NCBI RefSeq assembly: GCF_910594005.1
Contig: NC_057816.1
Coordinates: 43,362,797 to 43,426,796 of the forward strand
DNA: 64,000 nt
Reading direction: 5' to 3'
Source of the DNA: Cervus elaphus
Lineage: Eukaryota; Chordata; Mammalia; Artiodactyla; Cervidae
Part shown: positions 46,607 through 58,600 of the stretch, in pieces
Numbering within the stretch: the stretch's first letter is position 1
Layout of the letters: every line of letters begins with the position of its first letter
The notes under the pieces: generated by a model
The model's database searches: none
Told to the model about the DNA's origin: nothing
The model's input: only the letters and a program-made list of their open reading frames with translations
Program-made: the position numbers and the translations under genes

Positions 46607-49600
46607 GCAGGGTCAAGGCGCCCATAACAATTCTTTCATGTAAGAATAGGGTTATAGCTATGACTTCAGGAAATTTGCATACTTTGCATCTGTTTTAGTT
46701 ATGTTACACTTTGGATTTGTGTAATAGGGAATAAAATAGCAACATGTTGGCTTGTAATGTTTTCTTTCCAGGTCGATGAGGAAATGCATAGATGCCTCAG
46801 CTGCCTCTTGAAATTGTGTTCTTTTCTTTACTTTATTTTGCAAATACACATTAGACATCCTATGTAAGGTCTTAAACATCTAAATATTTATTAAAAGAGA
46901 ATTGTAATACTGTTTTTGTAAATAACAGTTTAAATGATTTTACTCTAATTATAAAATTAATCCCAGGACTCCTCTTCCTCCCTTATTTTTTATCAATATA
47001 CACAGTAGATTCAACACTTAAAATTAGGATGACTATAGCTATGTTGCTTATTCTTTTTTTTTTAATCACTGTAAGAATGGAAGTAGGTTGAGTTTAGAAA
47101 AACCTACATAATTAGAATGAGAAATTCATGAAGCTCAAGACATTTATAAGCTGGAAATGAATAAATATCATTTCATGACACATGATGCTTTGTCATATGG
47201 GATTTTTTTTTTCTGAAAGGATTTAAATTGAAAATAACAGTGAACTGAATCTTCAAGGAAACAACAAATTTCCAAGAAAGAGAAATTTAAAACAAAAGCC
47301 CCAGTATCTACACATATTAAATGAGAAATTAGTCTATTCTTGAAAATATTTGTGGTAGCTAAAATTTTAGCCACATAGTTTATTTGTTATTTGTTAAAGA
47401 TATTCTTGGTCAGGCTAATTTTCATTGTTGATTTTTAGTATTATACTTATAATGCATGGTGAATGGAATACAAAAGATTCAGTTTGAGCTTGTGTAAATA
47501 TGTTCAAATTACTTCTTAAAGAAGACGATTTAAAATGGCTGCTAATCAAAAGGTTTCTCACTTGGCTATAATGTTCATTATTTAAAAATAAATGTAATTA
47601 TCAGTAGTTCTTGAAATGTCACAGCTTGATCTTTGGTTGAAAATGTTTTTTGCTTTCCAGTTATATTTCACAAGGTGAAATAAATAGACAATTCCATGAA
47701 ATTTCAAATATGCATGAGTCTTAAGGAAAGAATATAACACTTTCCTCATCTAATATAGAGACATTCATCTACAGGCGTACACATACCAATTCTCTACAAA
47801 GATCAGTTTTTCTGATTTTTCTCTTGAATGAGTACAAATTAGAGATGAAGATTTTAAAACACACTTTAAAATCTATATGATGCAGTAATGGTGCCACTTT
47901 GCTTTTTTAAGGTGTAACATTTCAAAGTATTTTTTTTTAACGTAAATCTGCCTTATTTTGTTGTTGATTTAAGACAAAGGCTGACTAAACAATTTCTAAC
48001 CACTTTCAATTTTTGTTCAACAGTAATTTTACACGGATACCACATTTAGCTGGAACAGAACAAAACTTCCAGCTTGCAAAGCAAATTCAAGCTCAGTGGA
48101 AAGAATTTGGCCTGGATTCTGTTGAGTTAGCCCATTATGATGTCCTGTTGTCCTATCCAAATGAGACTCTTCCCAACTACATCTCAATAATTGATGAAGG
48201 TGGAAATGAGGTAAAAAGAAAGAAAAAATAAGCTCCCCCATCTTCTGTTTTGAAATATCTTCTGTAAAAGAATGCTCTGTGCCATCCCCAAACGCTGGTA
48301 GAAATCAATATTGACACTTGTGAATGATGCCTTTAATGGTCTTACTACTGGTGCCAACTCTTTCTTAATGATGTTTGAATTTAATGTGATGTTGAAAAGA
48401 TTCTGAGAAATTGATGCTTGATGACAGTTGCTATTTTCTACTTTTTAACTATTGTTCACTAACAAAATATGATATGTTAGTAAATTACAGCTAAATTAGA
48501 TACACTTTTGATTGGTTCAGATGATAGAAGATCATGCATAAATTTGAGGATGCTAGGAAATTCAGAGGTGTGTTGTTTGAGCCAGTATGTTTTTGTTGGT
48601 AATTCATGATTATATTTCCTGTGATCATGTATTCAGCTGTGTGCTCAGAACTTGGGTGTGGGCATTTGGAAGGAAGGGAGTTTGGAGAGAAATACTATAG
48701 AACTATAACTATGCTAAAAATTTACAATCTTGTTTGCTAGTTAGGGCACATAATTGGAAAAGAAGATGATACAAATAATTGAGATATTTCATATCATGAT
48801 ATATATTCAATATGAAAGCTAATAAAATGTAACTCATATATTCATCACTATTTGCCTTAGAGCTACCATATCCCTATCTAAAATAGCCCTTTTCCTCTAG
48901 ATAGCTTTCTTCACTCCCCTTTGCTGGACCTTCTAAATTGCATATAGCTTCAAATGTATCCAGTTTGATTGGTCAGCTCAAAATGTCATGTGATTTTTGT
49001 ACATAAAAAGCTTTAATCCCCTCCTCTTATTGACTAATGAATCAGCCTTTTCTTAATTCTTAATATGCTATTTTGCAGTCAGTGATATAATCCCATGGTA
49101 AATTTCCTAATATGAGTTGAAACTTTCCATATTTACTCTTTTAAATTATAGTAGTTAATACAGTTTAACTTTTAAAAATACTATCAAACCATTTCAAAAT
49201 TATAAAAATATTTTTAAGGTTGGTGTGGGGAATACCAATATACTCCATAAGATTCCATAACCTTTATAAGTGGTGGCATAGCTATATAATTATTAAAAGT
49301 CTTTAAAAGTATATTTAGGAAGAATATATGATCACATAATAAAATATCAGTAATATTAAAAAAAGTACATGGAAACAGTGGGGGAGGGAGAGAGTGAGAT
49401 GAATGGAGAAAGTAGCATCAACATGTATACACTCTCGGGTGTAAGTTGGACAGCTGGTGAGAAGCCCCTGTGTAGCACAGGGAACCCAGTCTGGTGCTCT
49501 GTGAAGATGTGTATGTATAATTAAAACTGATTTGCATTGTTGTATGGCAGAAACCAACACAACATTGTAAAATTTTAAAAAAATTAAAAAATAAATATTA

Positions 49601-52600
49601 AGGTTAAAAAAAATACATGTACTTAGTAAAAAAATATATATATACTTAAACCAAATTTGATCACTCAAATTTGGTGATTGTGTACAATGAGGAAAATAAC
49701 AAACTTTCACTTTTCTTCTCTTTTTCTTCCTCTGCACTTCCCAGTTTCATCCCTACCTTTGCTTTTATTCCATTGCATTATTCGTTTTTACTATTATAAG
49801 CATTTATGAAATTTCTAAAGCTTGTCCCATAATATGAACATATAATGTAGAAGTTTCATTTTGGAGGTTTTCCTGAATGAGGTTAGCTGCCAAAAGCTTA
49901 TTAACTTTTTTGAAAGTTGTATCATTAATTCGGTTTTGTTCTTTTCCAAGTTATACCTGCACGTAAATACTCACACAGTTCTCCAAAGCGCCTTGCTTTT
50001 TTCCTATTTCCCTCTTCCCTGAGGAAATCACTGTTCAGTCCTGAGTTGATTCTTTTGATATTTACCTCTGTTTCTTTAAATGATGTGCTTGTATTGCTTG
50101 TGTTTCAGACTCAGGCACTTTCTTTTGACCTTGTGACAGCTCAGCTCTATTCTTACCCCTCTGCCCCAACTACAGATGCTTTCTTTCTGGGTCCCCGTCT
50201 CCCAGATCAATTCACATGACTGACCGTTCATAGCCAAGCTAGGTAAATTGCGGACTTTACTGTCCCGCACGACACAGACATGTTCCCCTTCCCACAGACA
50301 ACAAATATGATTAATATTTTATGGATTCTACCAGAAATGTTTTCAACACATATTTATGAATTATTTCTCTTATTTATGTAGGGACAATGTGCCATATAGT
50401 TTGAACTATATATATATTGCCTTTTCAAGTTGCAAAAGTTAAATAGAAATTTGTAAACCAAAATTATTTTAGTTATACTCAGAATACATAGTTTGAGGCT
50501 ATGTTAGTGAATGTTGGATAGTGAACGTTGCTCACTGGTGTATTGTCTGTCTTTGATAAAGTCACCCAAAAGAGTCATTTCCTTGACTGTAAGAAACTTT
50601 TCCCAGTTGGAATAACTCATAAACTTAATGCGAAACCCACCTGCTCAGTGATGCTGTAAAATTGAAGGTTACCATAAAGGTAAATCAAGTGAGACCAGCT
50701 TGAATACTCCCTTGGCTGAAAGACTTGCTGATGTGATGACTTTGTCTCGAGATGGATTTTTATTGCACTTGAGCATAGTTTTTCTTAGAATTTTTCCCAG
50801 TGATTTAGTTCAGTTTGTTCTCTATGTGGACCAGAGAAAAATTACAGGAAAAATGGAAGATGTGGGAGTTTTTGAAGAGTAATAGCTGATTTGGTTTCAT
50901 TTTAGATTCTGTCAGCATCTGAAGTAGGTAACTGGTGCTTTAGTATAGTGTCAGCTCAGATTCACTGTCCATCTCCCAGCACCTTTACATTACTGCACTG
51001 GCCAGGACCTATAGTTTAATATTGAAAGGAAGTGAAGACAGCAGGTGTCCTTGACTTGAATGTCTTTAATGTTTCACCTTAATTTTGATGTTTATGTCAG
51101 GTTGCCTTAATTCAGGGCTTTCCAGGTGGCACTAGTGGTGAAGAACCCACTTTCCAGTGCAGGAGACATAAGAGACGTGGGTTCGATCCCTGGGTCGGGC
51201 AGATCCCTTGGAGGAGGGCATGGGAATCCACTCCAGTATGCTCTCTGTCCACGGGATCATAGAGATTGGAGCCAACTGAATCGACTTAGCAGTGTGCACT
51301 AATTCACTTTTCAAGTTCACGAAGACTTTCTTGTCATGAATTTATATTGAATTTTATCAGAACTTTTTTCTTTTTCTGGATAACTTTTGAGATGAGCAGA
51401 TAAGTTTTCTTTTTCATAATGATGATTATAATAAATGATATAATAGATTAATTTACATTTTTGAAATGTATAATATTAGTCTGTAGTAGAGTTTTCAACT
51501 CATATCTGTATACATTTATTATATTTATTATAGTGATAACATGTTTGGCCTGTATTTCTGCAATTTGCTTATTTGATTATAATTTCTAGATTATACTTGC
51601 CTTATAAAATGAGTTTTTAATCTCTGAAATAGGTTGTGTTATATTTAAAAAATCTTTTAGTATTTCAAATCAAAGGAAAACCACTTGGTTTTGATACTTT
51701 GTTTTATGGAAGATTTTAAGCTACTGATTCAATTTCTTTTTTGTTATGGGACTATTTAGATTTGTTTAAAATGCGCTGTTATGTCAGTTTTAATTATTTT
51801 TTAATTGCATTTTTCCATTTCATCTAAGTTTTCAATTATTGGCATAGTTCTTCCTAGTATTTTCTTACTATCTTTTTTGCAAGATCTATAGATATGCCTG
51901 TTTTTCTACTCCTAGTATTATTTATTTGTATTACATTTTTTTCTTAAGTTCCCCTTTTACCTTCCTAGTTTCTATTTTGCTATTCTTTGTAAATTTTCAA
52001 TTGAATACTTAATTTATTGATGTTGGACCTTTCTTCTTTTCTAATATGAGTATTTAAAACCATACATTTCCTTCCAAGAACTACTTCAGCTAGATCTCAT
52101 AAGATCTGATTTTCTAAATTAACTACATTGTGATTAAATAACTGCGATTCGTATGACACTAAACCTTTGCAACTGTTCCTTTACAGTCTATTATGTCATC
52201 AATTTTTATAAATGTTCTCTTCTTATTTGAAAAAAATATTTTGAGTTGTTGAGTTTAATAATTTTATATTTGTTCATTAGTTAAAATTTGTTAATTGTTT
52301 GGTGAAAATATCCTTTATCCTTGATATGCTCTCATTTTGTCTATTTTTATTAATTACTGGGAAAGGAATATTAGATTTTCTCACCATAATGGATTATTTT
52401 TATTTCTGTTTTGAATTCTGTCAATTTCTACGTCTTGTAGTTTGGAGCGCTTCCATTAGATATAAACAGTATTTGCTTAGTGTTTCTTTTTCTGCATAGT
52501 TACTTTCAGACTTACTGTGATCATATGTCTAAGTCATTTCTTGAAAAATGGTACACAGTTGAATTTATCTAGTCTGACATACTAAGCTTTTTTTTAAAAT

Positions 52601-55600
52601 TAAAAAAAATTGTTATTACTGACTTACAGTAATAATACATGATTTTTACTTTTACTTTTTCCCCCTAATGTTCCTTTTTCTCTCTTTTTTTTTGTTTTCT
52701 TCTTTTTTGGGGGTGGGGTGATGGTTAATTTTATTAATTATATTTCTTTTAGTAGTTTGGAAAGTAAAATAATATTGATTCCCACTTAACAGTGTCAGTG
52801 ATACACTTGAAAAATAATATTATGTTTGGTTAGAGTTGAATTTAACCTTTAATTTGTTTATAAGTAATCAGCTTAGCATTTTTATAAGTGACTAATAGTA
52901 CTGTTGCTGCTGCTGCTAAGCCGCTTCAGTCATATCTGATTGTGCGACCCCACAGACGGCAGCCCACCAGGCTCCTCTGTCCCTGGGATCCTCCAGGCAA
53001 GAACACTGGAGTGGGTTGCCATTTCCTTCTCCAAAGCGAGAAAGTGAAAAGTGAAAGTGAAGTCGCTCAGTCATGTCTGACTCTTAGCAACCCCATGGGC
53101 TGCAGCCCACCAGGCTCCCCTGTCCATGGGATTTTCCAGGCAAGAGTAGTGGAGTGGGGTGCCGTTGCCTTCTCCAACTAATAACACTATATGATGTTGT
53201 TTTTTTATTTGGAAAGTGAAGTTTTCCTTCTAAATCAAAAACCGGTGCTTGTAGACCCTCTTAAGAGTCTGTAGGTTATTCACCCATGAACTACTCACAG
53301 CTTCTAGCACAAGACTGGCTCTTTGATCTGCATCTTTAAAATACAGAAGTCTTGATTAACCCTCTCCTGGCGAAAGAGATCATATGCATTTCTTTGCTTG
53401 ATTGTAGTAATTGAGCTTTACCTGATTTGCTTCTGATTATTATGTTTTGCTTCTCTAGATTTTTAACACATCATTATTTGAGCCGCCTCCTCCCGGATAT
53501 GAAAACGTCTCAGATGTCGTGCCACCCTTTAGCGCCTTTTCTCCACAAGGAATGCCGGAGGTAAAAATGCGTGTGATAAAAATAACAAACAGAACTTCCT
53601 TGCACATGCAGGCAATAATTAAAGGGGTATTGAGGTTTTTGATGTAATCCAAATTTATGTTTTTTTGCATTTAAGAAATAGAATTTCTTAGGAATAAGAA
53701 GGAATATACATTTTGTGTTCATAGTTTTTTTTAGGATAAAATTTACCGCACTGAGATGGGGGAGATCCAAAGTAACACTTTGGATCTTTTGTTATATTTG
53801 TTATTTGACAAATATTTGTTATTTGACAAATGCATACACCTGTGTAATTAAAACACCATCTACATGTAGAATATTACTGTCACTTCAGAATGTACTTGTA
53901 AGCCCCTTCTCAGTCAGCCCCACACACTCCCAAGGCAGTCATTCTCCTGATTTTTTTTTTTTTTTGGCCACCTTTGATTAGTTTTGCCTATACTAGGAAT
54001 TCATATAAATGGAATTGATAGCATTTGTCTATTTTCTTTCACTAAGTATAGGACCTGTGAAAATTCACATATTTTGCATTTATCCATAGATTGTTCTTTT
54101 TTATTGCCAATTAATTTCCATTATATGAAAATACTACATATCTTGTAAGACTTGGGTTGTAAGTCTTGTAAGACTTGGGTTGATTTTTATAAAGAAATTG
54201 AATGAGAATTTGAAATTGTTGCCATTTTCAAATGAAGAGTACAAATATCCTTTTTAGAAAATTTGTATGGTTTACTTAATAAGGCAGTGTGCATATTTAT
54301 TATCTGAGTTTTCACAGTAAATCCCCAGATTCTTGGATAGTACTTTGTTTATTATAAGAAAGTTAAACTTGAAAGAGTTGAATATAATTTATTAATGTCT
54401 TTTAAAATATTACCTCTCCTGTTATAGTATTTGACATCAGGTAGATTCAGTTTTGGACATATAGAGTTTGAGGTACCTAGGATATTCCAAGAAGTTGGAA
54501 TATTGAAGTATCACTCAGTAGAGAGAGAAACACTTGATGATCATCAGAAACATCCCTAGTAAAAAATTTACATTTAGAACTGAATTGATATTTAAAGCTC
54601 CAAGGAAATAGCAGCACACTCCAGTGTTCTTGCCTGGAGAATCCCATGGACAGAGGAGCCTGCCAGTCTACAGTCAAAGGGGTTGCAGAGTCAGACACAA
54701 CTGAGTGACTAAAGCACTTCACCAGTCAGTTAATATTTATTGCAAAAACATAGGCAATAAACCTATGTTTTTAATTAATTATGAAACCTATGATTTAATA
54801 TTAGGCAATGCTATATTTTTTAATATGTAAAGTTAAAAAACATACTATTTTTTATTTTTTTCTAATGCATTTGATTAACATATTTAAAAACTCACAGGTT
54901 TAGAATATTTTCTACCAGTTGTATGAAATTTGCTTCAAATGACTAGTTAACACCATAGTTAATGGCACAATATTAGAAAAATTCTCTCCCCAATTTACAC
55001 ATAAATAGGTCACTTACAGTCATTGTAGTTATTTCATAATTGACATGACATAGAAATAAAGGTTATAAAAACTGGGAATGAAGAGATAGTATATTTTAGA
55101 TCTCAGGTGTCTAGAGATTACATAGACTTTACCTTCTGGGTAAGGCACATTACCATCATGGGTCCATGTAAAATTCCTAATTTAATTTCTTTCCTTTCAT
55201 CTTTTATCCTTATTTTCAATCTCATTCCTCTTCTCCACATCCCCTACACCCTGCCACCATCTGTAATGTATTTATACTTTTAGGAATGTATGTATTCTTA
55301 TAAAAACATGGGCTTATTAGTGATTGGTATATTTTGAATATATGCAAATAATATTATACCTTAGGTCTTGGTCCATGACTGTTGTCAATTAACTATTTTT
55401 AAAAAATCTATTTTATGTCAGAGTAGTTTGTTACTTTTTACTGTTGCATAATATCCCATGTTATGTGCACACCACATGTAGCTTATCCATTCTCTTATTG
55501 GCAAACAGGTTGTTTGCCTCTAAATCTAAATTACCGCAAACAGTGTTGGAGAGCATGTGCTCATACATGTCCCTGTATGGGCTTGCAAGGCTTTCTCTGT

Positions 55601-58600
55601 GTACAGTAAACCAGTTGTGGGATTGCTGGTTTGTAAGTGATAGTTGATTTCACAATGTTCAGACTGCAGCAGTTTATTGCTCCCTGCAACACTATATATG
55701 AGTGTTCCTTTTTCCTCACATTTTCATGAACAATTGAGGTTATATAACTTTCTAAATTTTGCCTATCTAATTGTGTTGTTTTGTTAGTTTGGGGTTCTCA
55801 AGGCAAGAATACTGAAGTGGTTTGCCATTTCCTTCTCCAGTGGACCATGTTTTGTCAGAACTCTCCACCATGACCCATTCATCTTATGTGGCCCTATCCT
55901 CTGAAAGTGAAAGTGGCTCAGTCCTGTTCGACTCTTTGCAACCCCATGGACTGTACAGTCCATGGAATTCTCCAGGCCAGAATACTGGAGAGGGTAGCCT
56001 TCCCCTTCGCCATGGGATCTTCCCAACCCAGGGATTGATCCCCCGTCTCCCACATTGCAGGCGGATTCTTTACCAGCTGAGCCACACGGGAAGCTCAAGA
56101 ATATGGGAGTGGGTAGCCTATCCCTTCTCCAGAGGATCTTCCCGAACCAGAAATTGAACTGGGGTCTCCTGCATTGCAGGCGGATTCTTTACCAACTGAG
56201 CTATCAGGGAAGTTTTGCTTCAGGTTATTTGAAATTAGCAATTCAACAATGTCTGTAATTATAGTTTAATTCAGTGGTTCTTGAACTCAGCTTATATCAC
56301 AATAATCTAGAGGGCTTATAAAACACAGATTCTGATTCACACCCCCTAAATTTCACTGGATCTTGGGTGAAGCCTGAGAGTTTGTTTCTGGTAAGGTCCT
56401 AGATGGTGTTGACTCTGTGGGTTCAGGAACCATGCTTTGAGAACCACTGGTCTTATGTCCCAATTCTGTCTCTATTAACAAGAGCAGGAAGATGGAAGCT
56501 TGAAAGAAATGGAACTTCTAACAGTGCAACATTGTTAATTATTTCCAGTTATAGAACAATTGTGCAGTGTAAATTTTACAAGAAGGTCATTGTCTGAAAA
56601 CAAAGATTTTTTCTAACTAGCAATGACAGCTTGCATTTGTGAAGTGCCAAGAGGACCTGTCTGTCCACACTTGTTTTCATTTTCAAAGTTTTCTGTCATT
56701 TTCAAACTAATTTCTTCTCCTGTCCCTTCTCCATCCTAATTTGTCTTGTGAGATGTGCAGATTAAAAGGTAGCTACAATTTATAGGCATTTAAAGAAGTA
56801 GTCAGTTTTCCCAAAGTTGGTGATATTAAATATGAATAAATTTCAAGTAGAACATTTATGCTAAACAGAATTCACTGGAACCAAATTGGTTAATGGCTGT
56901 GTATTCACAGTTAGAATAAAAGTGTGCTCTAGAGAAGGCTAATGATTATAAACCAGACATACAGTGCTGCCATCAATAGTTTATTAATCTTGCATTGATC
57001 TTGGGAAGAAAAATAGTAGCTAAAAATAATCCTTTTCCTGAAGCAAAGATTCATATGTCACTTTCTCAATAAGCTTTCTTCATTTTTTTTGAAAATTGCA
57101 GGCAACTGAGTACAAGGTCCATGTTTGCTTACTATATTTAAACTTAGATTTTTTTTCTCTACAGAACTCAGCGCCTTTTAATATTGTATACAATTTGCTT
57201 ATTACTTTTATGATTTATTGTCTCTGCTTTCCACATGAACATAAGTTTCTTCAAAGACAGGGGTATCTGCATTTCCTGGAATGATATGTCTTCAACATAT
57301 TTGTGGAATGAATCCGAGAGTCAGCTTGGAAACAACCTTACATTATACATTATAAATTTGTTGTGCACATGTTATGAGACATAGTCAAAGAGGAAAACAA
57401 TAACCAAAATAAAATGATGGGACACTAGAAATAGTGTGAGACAGGAATAGGATATTAGAAATAGTGTAGGATGGGGACTTCAAACACTAGGGTATGTAAA
57501 GACTTTCCAAAGGCAGATATAGGATCATTTAAAATAAAAGTCGCATTATTTGTTTCTCAGTGGACTCTTCATGGAATTGAGAACTAGCCTGTGGTAAGGC
57601 TCTGCTGGTCCCCTGTTTCCACCTCCCTGATTTACAAGTATTTATTTCTTATTTTATGAATGAGAGACATCACTCATCTATCCTGAAACATATCTCTGAG
57701 TTGTTAAAAAAAAACACAAAACTCTAGGCCTCCAAACAAAGAGATGCTAGTGAAAGATTCTAATAGCTAGGTAACAGAAATTTGTCAAGTCAAATGGTTT
57801 ACAGTTGAACAAAATTAAAGATGGGTCTAATTGAGTTTCCAGCTAATACCATTAGAATTAACTTGGATAACAGATCAGTGTGAGATATAGGGGCTGTAAC
57901 TTGGAAAGAGTTAAAATGATTCAGGGAAAATTCTATAACGAGTTTTTTTTTCACTCATATCCTAAAATTTCTCAAAACATGTCTAACAATGAGAAATGTG
58001 AATAAAACTGATAGTCCTGACTTATTCTGGAAATAATTTATTCATCCATAGATCCATGACCTCATGTTTTAACATCCCACAGTACTAAAAGTTGTATTTC
58101 AAGCAAAATTTTATGCTTAGGCGTTGTTTATAAAAGTTTGTAATGATGCTTAGACTCACTTTGATACTGCTAATAATTATAATAGTAAGTTACTTGAAGA
58201 ATTTTCTTAACATGTACAGCTTGTCATAGGAAATAAATATTTTTAAACACTATACACATGCATTCTTAATCAAGACAGGTTTGGCAGTGATTAAGATTTA
58301 CAAGCATTGTCCGGATTTCTAGGCAGCAGAAACTGAAATGGAATTTGCCATGCTAGATGTTAATTAAGGAGTGTTCTCTTGGGATCAATATCTGTGGCAG
58401 GGAGGGGAAGGAAGCTGGAACAGACAGAGGGAGAAATTGCACCTCAATGCTAGCTCAAGGACAGCCTCAACTGACCCAGTGGGCTGCTCTGGAGTCAGAA
58501 CAGCCCTTCAGAATGCCCTGGGCTGGACAAAGATGTCCAGATCTTTCTGTTCCCACACTGATCAGTCATTGAACACGTGTATCCTGGAAGAGCCTGACCT

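Larger units (their letters stand above)
42195..48023 (+). other. FOLH1: FOLH1 intron 2
   Basis: Begins gtaagc and ends ttcaacag. It holds a hAT-type element, a MIR, Bov-tA copies, a BovB fragment and two antisense LTRs (43866-44846 and 45809-46424). The stretch 46425-48023 is AT-rich with a GT microsatellite and nothing else I can assign. Confidence 0.9.
48211..53458 (+). other. FOLH1: FOLH1 intron 3
   Basis: Begins gtaaaa and ends ttctctag. Mostly AT-rich unique sequence with an L1 3' end (49378-49612), a Bov-tA (51115-51298) and a Bov-A2 (52898-53177). In human, a prostate enhancer of FOLH1 lies in intron 3; I could not recognise a counterpart by eye. Confidence 0.9.

Noticed and set aside
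49315..49737. 140-codon frame on the - strand
   Set aside because: Antisense of an L1 3' UTR with hydrophobic low-complexity translation.
48211..53458. Counterpart of the human FOLH1 intron 3 enhancer
   Set aside because: The human element is known to lie in intron 3, but no matching sequence could be recognised by eye, so it is not claimed.
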